A stretch of DNA of 64,000 bases, taken from a bacterium. GTDB lineage: Bacteria > Desulfobacterota > Deferrisomatia > Deferrisomatales > BM512. The stretch's first letter is position 1. Each line of letters starts with the position of its first letter. Under the pieces are notes generated by a model. It did no database searches. It saw only the letters and a program-made list of their open reading frames with translations, and had not been told where the DNA came from. Location of the stretch: NCBI GenBank assembly GCA_004322275.1, contig SCTA01000036.1, positions 1-64,000 of the forward strand, read 5' to 3'. Of this stretch, positions 37,534-46,804 are shown piece after piece. Both the position numbers and the translations under genes were made by a program.

Positions 37534-38292
37534 ATGACGGAAGCAAGAATCAGCTGCCGCAATCTGAGCCTCTGGTACGACCAGAAACAGGGGCTGGATT
37601 CCATAAGCCTCGATATCCCGAACAATCAGGTGACGGCGCTCATCGGCCCCTCGGGCTGCGGAAAGTCCACCTTCCTTCGGTGCCTCAACCGGATGAACGA
37701 CCTGATACCCGGCGTCCGCACCGAGGGCGAGATTTTCCTCGACGGGGAGGACATCCTCTCTCCCGCTACGGACGTGGTCGAGCTTAGAAGGCGCGTCGGG
37801 ATGGTCTTCCAGAAATCCAACCCCTTCCCGAAGTCGATCTTCGACAACGTGGCCTACGGGCCGAAGCTCCACGGGAAAAAAGACAAGACAGTGCTGGCTG
37901 AAATAGTGGAGAATTCCCTAAAGAAGGCTTCGCTCTGGGACGAAGTGAAGGACCGCCTGCGGGAATCGGCCCTGCAGCTCTCGGGCGGGCAGCAGCAGCG
38001 CCTCTGCATCGCCAGAGCCCTTGCCGTTGAGCCGGAAGTTATCCTGATGGACGAGCCCGCAAGCGCCCTCGACCCGATCTCCACCGCCCGGCTCGAAGAC
38101 CTTATAGAGGAATTAAAAACGCGCTACGCCATAATCATAGTCACCCACAATATGCAGCAGGCAGCCAGAATCTCGCAGAATACGGCCTTCTTTTACATGG
38201 GCAGACTTATAGAATACGATAGGACCGAAAAGATCTTCACGAATCCCAAAGAAGAGCGCACCGAAGCTTACGTCACCGGGCGTTTCGGCTAG
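37534..38292 (+). CDS. pstB: Phosphate ABC transporter ATP-binding protein PstB
   Basis: 252 residues. Walker [11 protein letters not shown]-loop [19 protein letters not shown] (the PstB-specific NPFP), signature LSGGQQQR, Walker [14 protein letters not shown] and the switch His in VTHNMQQA. Energises phosphate uptake. Follows pstA and precedes phoU by 14 bases. Confidence 0.97.
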   Translation: MTEARISCRNLSLWYDQKQGLDSISLDIPNNQVTALIGPSGCGKSTFLRCLNRMNDLIPGVRTEGEIFLDGEDILSPATDVVELRRRVGMVFQKSNPFPKSIFDNVAYGPKLHGKKDKTVLAEIVENSLKKASLWDEVKDRLRESALQLSGGQQQRLCIARALAVEPEVILMDEPASALDPISTARLEDLIEELKTRYAIIIVTHNMQQAARISQNTAFFYMGRLIEYDRTEKIFTNPKEERTEAYVTGRFG

Positions 38293-38306
38293 GAATGGAA
38301 TAGACG

Positions 38307-39005
38307 ATGGAAAAGCACACCAGCAAATCCTACGAGCAGGACCTCGAAAAACTGAGGGAGAAGATTCTCAGGATGGGCGGTCTTTGCGAAGAGGCGATAG
38401 CCAATTCAATGAAGGCGCTTATCGAAAGGGACGTGGCTCTTGCAAAGGAGACCATCGCGCGCGACCACATTATAAACAAGCTGGAGGTCGAGATCGACGA
38501 GCAGTGCATAGAGCTTCTGGCTCTTCGCCAGCCCGCCGGAAGCGACCTTCGCCTGATTATCACGGGGCTGAAGATATCGACCGACCTCGAAAGAATCGGA
38601 GATCTTTCGGTAAACCTCTGCGAGCGCACCCTCGAACTCATAGAAGCGCCGCCCCTAAAGCCCCTCATCGACCTGCCGCGCATGGCGCAAAAGGCGATGA
38701 GCATGGTTCACGACAGCCTGGACGCCTATGTGCTTCGCGACGCTGAGCTGGCTCAGAGCGTATGCGCCCGTGACGACGAGGTTGACCGGATCAACGAGCA
38801 GGTTTTCAGGGAACTGGTGACCTACATGATCGAGAACCCCTCCAACATATCGCGGGCGCTCGGACTCGGCATGGTAGGCAGGTACCTCGAGCGCATCGCA
38901 GACCACGCCACGAACATCTCCCAGATGGTCATATACCTGGTAAAGGGCAAGGACATCCGACATACTTATTTTGCGGAGAAATGCGCCGCCGTGGACGGAG
39001 ATTAG
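38307..39005 (+). CDS. phoU: Phosphate transport regulator PhoU
   Basis: 232 residues forming two three-helix PhoU repeats. Motifs ILRMGGLCEEAIANSMKAL, RQPAGSDLRLIITGLKISTDLERIGD and RYLERIADHATNISQMVIYLV contain the conserved E/DxxxD metal ligands. It mediates the inhibitory link between PstSCAB and PhoR when phosphate is plentiful. Confidence 0.96.
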   Translation: MEKHTSKSYEQDLEKLREKILRMGGLCEEAIANSMKALIERDVALAKETIARDHIINKLEVEIDEQCIELLALRQPAGSDLRLIITGLKISTDLERIGDLSVNLCERTLELIEAPPLKPLIDLPRMAQKAMSMVHDSLDAYVLRDAELAQSVCARDDEVDRINEQVFRELVTYMIENPSNISRALGLGMVGRYLERIADHATNISQMVIYLVKGKDIRHTYFAEKCAAVDGD

Positions 39006-39008
39006 CCT

Positions 39009-39713
39009 ATGACGCGAATCCTCATAGTCGATGACGAGGAAGATATTCTCGACCTGGTTGAATACAACCTCTCGATTTCCGGGTTCAAGGTGGAAAAGGC
39101 GCTCACCGGCAGAACGGCTCTGACGCTGGCCGAGGAGAACCCGCCGGAACTGGTCATCCTCGACGAAATGCTCCCGGACCTTCGCGGCTTCGAGGTGCTT
39201 CGCGCGATCCGCTCCCGTCCAAAGACACAATCCATCCCGGTAATCATGCTGACCGCCAGAAGCGCCGAGGCCGACAAGCTGGTCGGCTTCGAGCTGGGCG
39301 CGGACGATTTCGTCACCAAGCCCTTCAGCCCCGGGGAACTTCTCGCGCGGGTGAGGGCGGTGCTGAAGCGCTCGCGCGGCGAAGGTTCGAGGCGTCCCTC
39401 GCTGCGTTTCGGGGAGCTTTCGATAGACATGGACGCCCACCGGGCCTTCAAGGGCAAGGAAGAACTCTTCCTTACCCCGCAGGAGTTCCGGCTGCTGGCT
39501 TTTTTCGCGACGCACCCCGACAGGGTCTACAACCGCGACCAGCTCGTTTCGCAGGCGTGGGATTCCGAGGTTTTCGTGGACCCGCGCACCGTTGACGTGC
39601 ACGTGCGACGCCTCCGCTCCCGCATCGAGGACGACCCGGCGAACCCGAAATGGATTGAAACGGTCCGGGGAACCGGCTACCGCTTCAATCCTTCCTCCAA
39701 AGAGGGGGATTGA
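39009..39713 (+). CDS. phoB: Phosphate regulon response regulator PhoB
   Basis: 234 residues. Receiver with Asp52 (VILDEMLPDLRG; Glu follows the Asp, where most relatives have a hydrophobic residue) and VTKPFSPGELLARV; winged helix with LTPQEFRLLAFFATHPDRVYNRDQL and VDVHVRRLRSRIE...ETVRGTGYRF. Location after phoU and before phoR identifies it. Likely acts at the direct repeat at 35668-35689. Confidence 0.95.
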   Translation: MTRILIVDDEEDILDLVEYNLSISGFKVEKALTGRTALTLAEENPPELVILDEMLPDLRGFEVLRAIRSRPKTQSIPVIMLTARSAEADKLVGFELGADDFVTKPFSPGELLARVRAVLKRSRGEGSRRPSLRFGELSIDMDAHRAFKGKEELFLTPQEFRLLAFFATHPDRVYNRDQLVSQAWDSEVFVDPRTVDVHVRRLRSRIEDDPANPKWIETVRGTGYRFNPSSKEGD

Positions 39714-39716
39714 CCC

Positions 39717-41450
39717 TTGTCCCGCAGCTTTTTCTCCAGGGTATTCCTTCAGAGCGTTTTCGTTCTTCTGGCGCTGATAATAGCCGGGGGCGTCGCCCTC
39801 GACCGCTTTTTGACCGAGAGCGAGATAAACCGGCTCGGCGACCAGGTTGAGCGCTTCGCCCTCATGCTCAGGGAAGATACGGTCCGCCATGCGGACTTCT
39901 CCGGTCTCCAGCCCCTCGTCAGGCGGCTGGGCGACGCGACGCGCGTGCGCTTTACCGTAGTGGACAAGACCGGAAAGGTTCTGGCCGACTCCCACCTCGA
40001 CCCCTCCGTGATGGAAAACCACTCCACCCACCCGGAGGTAGCCGAGGCGCTTGCCGGGCGGGAGGGGAGAAACCTTCGCCACAGCGCCTCCCTCGGCATA
40101 GAGATGCTCTACGTGGCCATTCCGGGCGATCCGGTATTTCGCGCCGCCGTCCCGGTATCCGAGGTGAAGGCGGTGCTGGGTCAGGTGCGGATGAGAATGG
40201 CCCTAGCGGCGGTTCCCGCCGTCCTGATTGCGCTCCTTCTGGCCTGGTTTCTGGCGAGATCTCTGAACTCCCGGATCGAGAGGATGATACGGTTCGCTTC
40301 CGCCATCGAGAAGGGGGACTACTCCCAGATTCTCCGCTCCGAGGGGGACGACGAACTGGCCGACATGGAGCGAAGCCTGACCGCGCTTAGGGACGAGATA
40401 GAAAAACAGGTAGAAAAACTGAGGCGCGACAAGGAAACCCTCTCGGCCCTGATAGAGGGTTTTCCCCACGCCGTCTTCGTCTTCGACAAAGACAAAAACC
40501 TCTCCCTCGCCAACTCGCACGCGCGAAAACTCCTTCGCATAGCTTCCCTCGGAGTCTTCACCTTCAACGTGGGCGAGGCGATAAGAAATCCGAAGGTGCT
40601 CGAAGCGGTGGAGAGCGTGTCTGCAGGCGAGGCCGCCTCCGAGCCGTTCCGCATCTCCTGGAGCGAACCTCACCGGAAGTTCGAGGTGACCGTACACCCC
40701 CTTCCGGGGGAAGACGGAAACCCCGAGGTCTTGCTGGTTCTTCGCGACATAACGAGGGAGACCCATCTGGAAAAGGTCAGGAGCGACTTCATCGTAAACC
40801 TCGCCCACGAGCTTAGGACTCCGCTGACGGCGATAAGGGGCTCTGCCGAAACCGTTCTCGATTCCGCCCTTTCCGACCCGGTCGCGGTCAAAAAATTCCT
40901 TGAAACGATCAAGAGAAACTCCCTGCGGCTGGAGAACCTCCTGACCGACGTCTCGGACCTCGCCAGAGCCGAAACGGCGGCCGAGAAAGTCAAGATCGCC
41001 TCCTTCGACGCCCGCGAGCCCGCCCGCCACGTCTCCGAGCTTTTCGCCGGCGAGGCGCAAAAGAACGGCATTGCGATGAAAGTCTCCCTGCCGGAAGAGC
41101 CCCTGTTCATGGACTCGGATCCGGAAAAAATCGAGCAGATACTCATAAATCTGGTCCAGAACGCGGTCCGCTACACCCTTGAGGGCGGAGAAGTCTCCAT
41201 ATCGCTCGGCAGGGAGGAAGGCGGCGTTGTCTACACGGTAGCCGACACCGGCATAGGCATTCCACCCGAAGACCTGCCCCGCGTCACCGAACGCTTCTAC
41301 CGCGTCGACCCCGGCCGCTCCCGCGCCATGGGGGGGACCGGCCTCGGCCTCTCCATCGTCAAGCATCTCGCGGAAAGCCTCGGCGCGAGACTTGAGATCG
41401 CCAGCGAATACGGCAAAGGGACGACGGTAAGAGTAACCGTGCCCGCCTAG
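39717..41450 (+). CDS. phoR: Phosphate regulon sensor histidine kinase PhoR
   Basis: 577 residues. Membrane helices at about 7-27 and 158-180 enclose an extracytoplasmic domain; HAMP, then a PAS domain (LIEGFPHAVFVFDKDKNLSL), HisKA with His near 363 (VNLAHELRTPLTAIRG) and HATPase (NLVQNAVRYTLEGG, DTGIGIPPEDLPRVTERFYRVD, GGTGLGLSIVKH). TTG start at 39717, three bases after phoB. The large extracytoplasmic domain is unlike E. coli PhoR but usual in Gram-positive and deltaproteobacterial ones. Confidence 0.95.
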   Translation: MSRSFFSRVFLQSVFVLLALIIAGGVALDRFLTESEINRLGDQVERFALMLREDTVRHADFSGLQPLVRRLGDATRVRFTVVDKTGKVLADSHLDPSVMENHSTHPEVAEALAGREGRNLRHSASLGIEMLYVAIPGDPVFRAAVPVSEVKAVLGQVRMRMALAAVPAVLIALLLAWFLARSLNSRIERMIRFASAIEKGDYSQILRSEGDDELADMERSLTALRDEIEKQVEKLRRDKETLSALIEGFPHAVFVFDKDKNLSLANSHARKLLRIASLGVFTFNVGEAIRNPKVLEAVESVSAGEAASEPFRISWSEPHRKFEVTVHPLPGEDGNPEVLLVLRDITRETHLEKVRSDFIVNLAHELRTPLTAIRGSAETVLDSALSDPVAVKKFLETIKRNSLRLENLLTDVSDLARAETAAEKVKIASFDAREPARHVSELFAGEAQKNGIAMKVSLPEEPLFMDSDPEKIEQILINLVQNAVRYTLEGGEVSISLGREEGGVVYTVADTGIGIPPEDLPRVTERFYRVDPGRSRAMGGTGLGLSIVKHLAESLGARLEIASEYGKGTTVRVTVPA

Positions 41451-41511
41451 ACAACCCGTCCGAAAGGCCTATTTACGGGCAAGCCTTGGGTCACGCTTCG
41501 GCATATATGAC

Positions 41512-41541
41512 AAAAAGGGGTCTCGCGAGGAGACCCCTTTT
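41512..41541 (+). terminator. Intrinsic terminator of the pst-pho operon
   Basis: GGGGTCTC (41517-41524), 5-base loop, GAGACCCC (41530-41537) with an A-run before and TTTT after. It lies about 65 bases past the phoR stop. Confidence 0.9.
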
Positions 41542-41578
41542 CATTTCATAACCAGCTGTAATGGCTGGAGTTTTTAGC

Positions 41579-41652
<74 letters not shown>

Positions 41653-41729
41653 CGGAGACTGTGAAGATTAAACGCGAAGGACTTTCTTGTCAAGAGGGGA
41701 GAGGAGCACCGGGCTGCTCGCCCTTCCAG

Positions 41730-41764
41730 AAAAAGAGGCGTCCGGAGTAAGCTCCGGACGCCTC
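41730..41764 (-). terminator. Intrinsic terminator of the pyruvate:ferredoxin oxidoreductase gene
   Basis: GAGGCGTCCGGAG (41735-41747), loop TAAG, CTCCGGACGCCTC (41752-41764): a 13-bp perfect stem. On the minus strand it is followed by TTTTT. It lies 21 bases past the gene's stop. Confidence 0.93.
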
Positions 41765-41784
41765 GCTTTGCGTTTTTTGCGGTG

Positions 41785-44700
41785 CTATTTCGGCATCTTC
41801 ATTGATGCCAGAGCCTGATAGAGGTGGTAGCGGCTGGTGGTCTCCTTTTGCGCTTCCTCCATGAGGTATGCGGCGCGTTCCGGGTCTACCAGCTTGAGCA
41901 TCTTGTAGCGGGTTTCGTTGTAGGCGTAATCGGCCAGGGGAATCTTTATGTCGCCGGAATCCAGCTGGAGCGGGTTCTCTCCGGCGAGCGTTCTGCGCGG
42001 GTCGAAGCGGTAAAGCGGCCAGTGGCCGGATTCCACCGCCATCTTCTGCTGCTCGTTGCCGTGGCTAAGGTCGAAACCCTGCGCGATGCAGTGGGAGTAA
42101 GCGATGATCAGCGAGGGGCCGTTGTAGCTCTCGGCCTCCTGCATGGCGCGGATGGTGTGGGCGTCGCGCGCGCCCAGCGAGACCTGTGCGACGTAGATTG
42201 TGCCGTAGGTCATGGCTATCATGCCGAGGTCTTTTTTGGGCAGGGGCTTGCCCGCCGCCGCGAACTTCGCCGCCGCGCCGAGAGGAGTGGCCTTGGACTG
42301 CTGGCCGCCGGTGTTGGAATAGACCTCGGTGTCGAGGACGAGGACGTTTACGTTGTGGCCGGAAGCCAGGACGTGGTCGAGGCCGCCGTAGCCGATGTCG
42401 TAGGCCCAGCCGTCGCCGCCGAGAATCCAGACGGACTTCTTGACGAAGTAATCCGCCACGTCCAGAAGGCGGTGCGCCTCCTTGCCCTTTATCTCCTCGA
42501 TTTTGGCCTTGAGGGCGGCTACTCGCTTTCGCTGCTCCTCGATTCCGGCTTCGGTCGTCTGGTCCGCGCCGAGAATGGACGCTACGAGGTCGTCGCCGAC
42601 CTTCGGGGCCGCCTTCCTGAGAAGCTCGGAGGCGTACTCTCTGTGCTGGTCGATTGAGACTCTGAAACCCAGGCCGAATTCGGCGTTGTCCTCGAAGAGG
42701 GAGTTCGCCCAAGCCGGGCCTCTGCCCTCTTTGTTCTTGGTGTAGGGCGTCGTCGGAAGATTTCCGCCGTAGATGGAGGTGCAGCCGGTGGCGTTGGCTA
42801 TCATGAGCCTGTCGCCGAAGAGCTGGGTAAGGAGTTTTACGTAGGGGGTCTCGCCGCAGCCCGCGCAGGAGCCGGAGAACTCGAAGAGAGGCTCGCGGAG
42901 CTGACTTCCCCTTACGTCGGATTTCAGCGTGGAGGGGTCGGGGCGGGGAATGGTGAGGAAATAGTTGAAGCTCTCCTTTTCTTCCTCGACGTGTTCCGCC
43001 CTTGGCCTGAGGTTTATCGCCTTTATCGCGGGGTCGGCCTTGTCGGCCGCCGGGCAGGTCCTCACGCAGAGGCCGCAGCCGGTACAGTCCTCGGGCGCGA
43101 CCTGTACGGTGAACTTCATACCCTCGAAATCCTTTGTCTTTGAATCCGTGCTTCTGAAAGCGGCCGGAGCCTTCGCGAGGTATTTCGGGTCGTAATAGTT
43201 TATGCGTATGGTGGCGTGGGGGCAGGTCATCGAGCACTTGCCGCACTGGATGCACAGGTCTTTGTCCCAGATCGGTATCGAATGGGCGATGTTTCTCTTT
43301 TCCCACTTCGTCGTGCCGGTGGGCCAGGTGCCGTCCGGAGCGAAGGCGCTGACGGGAAGCTGGTCGCCCTTGCCCGCGATCATAATCGCAGTCACGTTCT
43401 TAACAAAATCCGGCGCCTCGGGAGAGACGGTCGGGGGAAGGGGGCGCAGGGAACTCACCTTCTTCGGGATTTTGACCTCGAAGAGGTTCGCGAGGGTCTG
43501 GTCGACGGCCTCGAAGTTCTTTCTGACGACTTCCTTGCCCTTCTTTCCGTAAGTCTTCTCGATGGCGGCCTTGATCTTGGCTATCGCCTCCTCCCTCGGA
43601 AGGACGCCGGAGATGGCGAAGAAGCAGGTCTGCATGACGGTGTTGATCCTGCCGCCCATGCCGGTGCTGCGGGCGACCTCGCCGGCGTCGATAACGTAGA
43701 ACTTCAGCTTCTTTTCGATTATCGAGCTCTGGACGGGGGAGGGGAGCACGTCCCAGACCTTGTCCGGCCCGAAGGGCGTGTTGAGAAGAAAGGTCGCCCC
43801 CTTCTGCGCGGTCTGGAGCATGTCGAACTTCTCCAGAAAAGCGTGGAGGTGGCACGCCACGAAGCTGGCCTTGTGTATCTGGAAGGTAGAGCGTATCGGG
43901 CGGGGGCCGAAGCGAAGGTGCGAGATGGTCGTGCCGCCGGATTTCTTCGAGTCGTAGACGAAGTACCCCTGGGCGTAGAAATCAGTCTCCTCGCCGATAA
44001 TCTTGATCGAGTTCTTGTTCGCCCCGACCGTACCGTCGGCTCCGAGGCCGAAGAAGACCGCCCTTACGACGTCGTCCGGCTCGATGTCGAAGCTCTCGTC
44101 GTAGACGAGGCTGAGCCCGGTAACGTCGTCGTTGATGCCCACGGTGAAGTGGAGCCTCGGGTCGGGCTTTTTCAGCTTGTCGAAGACCGCCTTTATCATC
44201 GCGGGGTTGAATTCCTTCGACGAGAGGCCGTAGCGCCCTCCGATGACCAGGGGGTCGCGCCTGAGGGTGCAAAAACCGCTCGCTTTGGCCTCGCGCAGGG
44301 CGCAGACCACGTCCATGTACAGCGGCTCGCCGAGCGCGCCCGATTCCTTGCACCTGTCCATGACGGCTATCGCCTTCACTGCGTCGGGAAGGGCCTTCAT
44401 CAGGTGGGCGGCGGAGAAGGGGCGGAAGAGGCGGACCTTGACGCAGCCGACCTTCTCGCCCCTGGCGGCCAGGTATTCGACGGTCTCGTGGACTGCCTCC
44501 GCGCCGGAGCCCATTATCACGATGACGCGCTCCGCCTCGGGGTGTCCGACGTAGTCGAAGAGGCGGTATTCGCGCCCGGTGATGTGCTTGAACTTCTCCA
44601 TCGCGGCCTCGACCTTTTCCGGTACCGCCGCGTAGAAGGAGTTGCTTGTCTCCCTGGTCTGGAAATAGGTGTCGGGGTTGGCCGCGCTGCCGCGAAGGAC

Positions 44701-45342
44701 CGGCCTGTCGGGAGTAAGCGCCCGCGCCCTGTGCTCATGTATCGACTTCTCGCAGACCAGGTGGCGGAGATCCTCGTCGGAGAGTATCTCTATCTTCGCT
44801 ACCTCGTGGGAGGTGCGGAAGCCGTCGAAAAAGTGGAGGAAGGGTATGCGCGAGGTAAGCGTCGAGGTGTGGGCTATCGCCGCGAGGTCGTGGGCTTCCT
44901 GCGGGGAGTTCGAGGCGAGCATGGCAAAGCCGGTCTGACGCACGGCCATAACGTCGCACTGATCCCCGAAGATGGAGAGAGACTGGACGGCAAGGGCGCG
45001 GGCGCTGACGTGCATCGCAAAGGGGGTAAGCTCGCCCGCGATCTTGTACATGTTGGGAATCATCAGCAAAAGCCCCTGGGAGGCCGTGAAAGTGGTTACC
45101 AGAGAGCCGGACTGTACGGCGCCGTGCATCGCGCCGGCGGCCCCGCCCTCGGACTGCATTTCAACCACTTTGGGAACCGTTCCCCAGATGTTCTTCTGCC
45201 CGTTGGCGCTCCACTCGTCTGCGTGTTCGCCCATCGTCGAGGAAGGGGTAATCGGGTAGATTACCGCGATCTCTGAAAGGCGGTGCGCAACCGAGGCGAC
45301 GGCTTCGTTGCCGTCGACGGTGAGCATGCGGCGTTGGGACAT
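41785..45342 (-). CDS. nifJ: Pyruvate:ferredoxin (flavodoxin) oxidoreductase, one-chain
   Basis: Oxidises pyruvate to acetyl-CoA and CO2 with ferredoxin, or runs in reverse for CO2 fixation. 1185 residues with all domains in one chain: pyrimidine-binding domain at the start (VIYPITPSSTMGEHADEWS), the PGALGEPLYMDV-like region, the gamma domain, two 4Fe-4S clusters (CIQCGKCSMTCP near 695 and CTGCGLCVRTCP near 750), and the C-terminal TPP domain with CAGCGE and GDGWAYDIGYGGLDHV. Oxygen-sensitive enzyme that points to anaerobic life. ATG 45342 has GGAGG 6 bases upstream; the in-frame TTG at 45348 does not. Confidence 0.97.
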   Translation of the reverse strand: MSQRRMLTVDGNEAVASVAHRLSEIAVIYPITPSSTMGEHADEWSANGQKNIWGTVPKVVEMQSEGGAAGAMHGAVQSGSLVTTFTASQGLLLMIPNMYKIAGELTPFAMHVSARALAVQSLSIFGDQCDVMAVRQTGFAMLASNSPQEAHDLAAIAHTSTLTSRIPFLHFFDGFRTSHEVAKIEILSDEDLRHLVCEKSIHEHRARALTPDRPVLRGSAANPDTYFQTRETSNSFYAAVPEKVEAAMEKFKHITGREYRLFDYVGHPEAERVIVIMGSGAEAVHETVEYLAARGEKVGCVKVRLFRPFSAAHLMKALPDAVKAIAVMDRCKESGALGEPLYMDVVCALREAKASGFCTLRRDPLVIGGRYGLSSKEFNPAMIKAVFDKLKKPDPRLHFTVGINDDVTGLSLVYDESFDIEPDDVVRAVFFGLGADGTVGANKNSIKIIGEETDFYAQGYFVYDSKKSGGTTISHLRFGPRPIRSTFQIHKASFVACHLHAFLEKFDMLQTAQKGATFLLNTPFGPDKVWDVLPSPVQSSIIEKKLKFYVIDAGEVARSTGMGGRINTVMQTCFFAISGVLPREEAIAKIKAAIEKTYGKKGKEVVRKNFEAVDQTLANLFEVKIPKKVSSLRPLPPTVSPEAPDFVKNVTAIMIAGKGDQLPVSAFAPDGTWPTGTTKWEKRNIAHSIPIWDKDLCIQCGKCSMTCPHATIRINYYDPKYLAKAPAAFRSTDSKTKDFEGMKFTVQVAPEDCTGCGLCVRTCPAADKADPAIKAINLRPRAEHVEEEKESFNYFLTIPRPDPSTLKSDVRGSQLREPLFEFSGSCAGCGETPYVKLLTQLFGDRLMIANATGCTSIYGGNLPTTPYTKNKEGRGPAWANSLFEDNAEFGLGFRVSIDQHREYASELLRKAAPKVGDDLVASILGADQTTEAGIEEQRKRVAALKAKIEEIKGKEAHRLLDVADYFVKKSVWILGGDGWAYDIGYGGLDHVLASGHNVNVLVLDTEVYSNTGGQQSKATPLGAAAKFAAAGKPLPKKDLGMIAMTYGTIYVAQVSLGARDAHTIRAMQEAESYNGPSLIIAYSHCIAQGFDLSHGNEQQKMAVESGHWPLYRFDPRRTLAGENPLQLDSGDIKIPLADYAYNETRYKMLKLVDPERAAYLMEEAQKETTSRYHLYQALASMKMPK

Positions 45343-45407
45343 TAACAACCTCCTCGAATTATGGTGATTTCTGGAATATTCGCTTCAAATCGGTTCAAAG
45401 GCTCTTG

Positions 45408-46127
45408 TTAGTCGCGAGAGCGGCCGGTGAGCCGGAGCATGAACAAAAACAGGTTGACGAAATCGAGGTACAAGGCCAGCGCCCCGTAGATTGAGGCGCG
45501 GGAGAGAGAGTCGTCGCCGTAGGCGGAGGCCTCCAGGCCGATGCGCTGTATCTTCTGGGAATCGTAGGCCGCGAGCCCCGTGAAGATGAAGACGCCCAGA
45601 TAGGTCAGCGCCCAGTCCAGCCACGCCAGGGCGGTGAAGATGTTAACCACGGTGGCGATTACCAGCCCCAGAAGCCCCATGAGAAGAAAGGAGCCCCAGG
45701 AGGTAAGGTCTTTTTTGGTGAAGGTGCCGTAAAGCGCCGCTCCCCCGAAGACCGCCGACGACACCGCAAGGGTCTGAAGCACCGAGGCTGAGGTATAGCG
45801 CAGAAGGACGACCGACATCGTCATGCCGGAAAGGGCGCTGTAAAGCACGAAAAGCCAGCTCGCCGTAGCGGTGGAGATTCTGCCTATCGCCCAGGAAAGT
45901 CCCATCACGAGGCCGAGCTGGGCGATGATGAGGCCGGTGAACCACGCTCCGTTCATGATGAAGGTGGTCATCAGGTAGTCGCTCTTCAGGACCAGAAGCG
46001 CGGCGGCCGCGCTAACCCCGAGACCTCCCGCCATCCAGCCGTAGACGTTTGTGATGAATCTAGTGCGAACCTGCACCCAGACTTTTTCGTCGATGGCGGG
46101 AACGCTTCCGTTTATGGTACCGTACAT
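45408..46127 (-). CDS. BI-1/YccA-like integral membrane protein
   Basis: 239 residues, seven membrane helices. FITNVYGWMAGGLGVSAAAAL, GLIIAQLGLVMGLSWAIGRIS, GTFTKKDLTSWGSFLLMGLLGL and FTGLAAYDSQKIQRIG are typical of Bax-inhibitor-1 relatives (YbhL/YccA). In E. coli YccA modulates FtsH; other members are calcium leak channels. The role here is unknown. Start at 46127 after AGAGG; an ORF reaching 46247 lacks support. It may be followed in the same transcript by nifJ. Confidence 0.9.
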   Translation of the reverse strand: MYGTINGSVPAIDEKVWVQVRTRFITNVYGWMAGGLGVSAAAALLVLKSDYLMTTFIMNGAWFTGLIIAQLGLVMGLSWAIGRISTATASWLFVLYSALSGMTMSVVLLRYTSASVLQTLAVSSAVFGGAALYGTFTKKDLTSWGSFLLMGLLGLVIATVVNIFTALAWLDWALTYLGVFIFTGLAAYDSQKIQRIGLEASAYGDDSLSRASIYGALALYLDFVNLFLFMLRLTGRSRD

Positions 46128-46575
46128 AATTGAAAACCTCTGAATTTCCTTGTTTCTTCCGTAAAATTTCCTGCGGGCCGATATTTTAAAAACCCCAGGG
46201 AAAACAGGTCGAACGATAAATATAACTTCCAAAACCCGCCCCATCAAGGGTTCGGGAAAACTTTTAACCTCACTTAAAAAAATATGATTTGAGTCAATTT
46301 AAGGAAGCGCCGAAAGACGCTCGCCGGGGCGTAAATTATTCTTTATTATCAATGCCTTGCGGCTACCGGAATGAGGCGGGGGTTTCGGACGGCTGCAAAA
46401 CCCCCCTGCGACCCCCCCCTCCCGGACCCTGTTTCCCTGCGTTTTCCGAAAGAAAAATATACCGGGTTTTGGCCGCCGGGGAGCTTTTTAGCCGCGCCCG
46501 GAGGATGCTCCGGGGAAAAGGTCAGGGGAAGTCCGCGAATAGAAAATTTTTACCCCGGTCTCTTCGCCGGAGTCC
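46128..46575. other. Intergenic region with a C-rich tract (G-rich on the minus strand)
   Basis: No gene is convincing in these 450 bases; the short ORFs on either strand lack ribosome-binding sites and recognisable sequence. Positions 46401-46429 hold runs of 6, 8, 3 and 3 C. On the minus strand this gives four G-runs that could fold into a G-quadruplex about 270 bases upstream of the BI-1-like gene. Confidence 0.45.
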
Positions 46576-46604
46576 TTGACTAACGGGTTTTTCGTCGTTA
46601 ACTT
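46576..46604 (+). promoter_or_regulatory. Sigma-70-like promoter for a small transcript
   Basis: TTGACT (46576-46581), 17-base spacer, TAACTT (46599-46604). Transcription would start near 46611 and run through the 18-codon ORF to the terminator ending near 46787. Confidence 0.55.
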
Positions 46605-46646
46605 TTTTTCTGTAAGGAATTCAAAACGGAAGGAGGTGTTTTGGTG

Positions 46647-46703
46647 ATGAAACGTTTCATGCTTCCGAGAGTCGCGCACTGCAGCGAAGGCTGCACTAGC
46701 TAG
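46647..46703 (+). CDS. Possible 18-residue peptide with two cysteines
   Basis: ATG at 46647 follows AAGGAGG with a 10-base spacer, a near-ideal ribosome-binding site. The product would be MKRFMLPRVAHCSEGCTS, ending in a CSEGC motif, then TAG. It has its own promoter and terminator. A small peptide, a leader peptide or a modified-peptide precursor are possible; no modifying enzyme gene is nearby. The next gene downstream is on the other strand, so it is not a leader of that gene. Confidence 0.45.
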   Translation: MKRFMLPRVAHCSEGCTS

Positions 46704-46738
46704 TCCCGGACAAGACTCAAAACTGTCCGACAGCCTTT

Positions 46739-46787
46739 AAACCCCGTGTATCAGGCCGTAAGGTCCGGTACACGGGGTTTCGTTTTT
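46739..46787 (+). terminator. Intrinsic terminator of the small transcript
   Basis: AACCCCGTGTA (46740-46750) pairs with TACACGGGGTT (46769-46779), then TCGTTTTTT. The 18-base loop contains a further small stem GGCC-GGTC. The flanking AAA/TTT also let it act for the minus-strand engB-cmk gene that ends at 46805. Confidence 0.9.
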
Positions 46788-46804
46788 TGGCCGGGTGAAG
46801 ATTA

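Larger units (their letters stand above)
46611..46787 (+). ncRNA. Candidate small structured RNA
   Basis: Between a good promoter (46576-46604) and a strong terminator lie successive stem-loops: ATGAAACGTTTCAT (46647-46660, perfect palindrome), TGCAGC-GCTGCA (46680-46695), CGGACA-TGTCCG (about 46707-46729) and the terminator stem. The transcript could be a regulatory RNA, or the mRNA of the 18-codon ORF inside it. No Rfam family was recognised by eye. Confidence 0.4.

Noticed and set aside
43216-45276. 686-codon open frame on the plus strand
   Set aside because: It lies antisense to the pyruvate:ferredoxin oxidoreductase gene, has no recognisable domain and no SD, and follows from high GC third positions in the real gene.
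46289-46579. 96-codon plus-strand ORF
   Set aside because: Runs through the C-rich tract, lacks an SD, and has low-complexity Pro/Arg composition.
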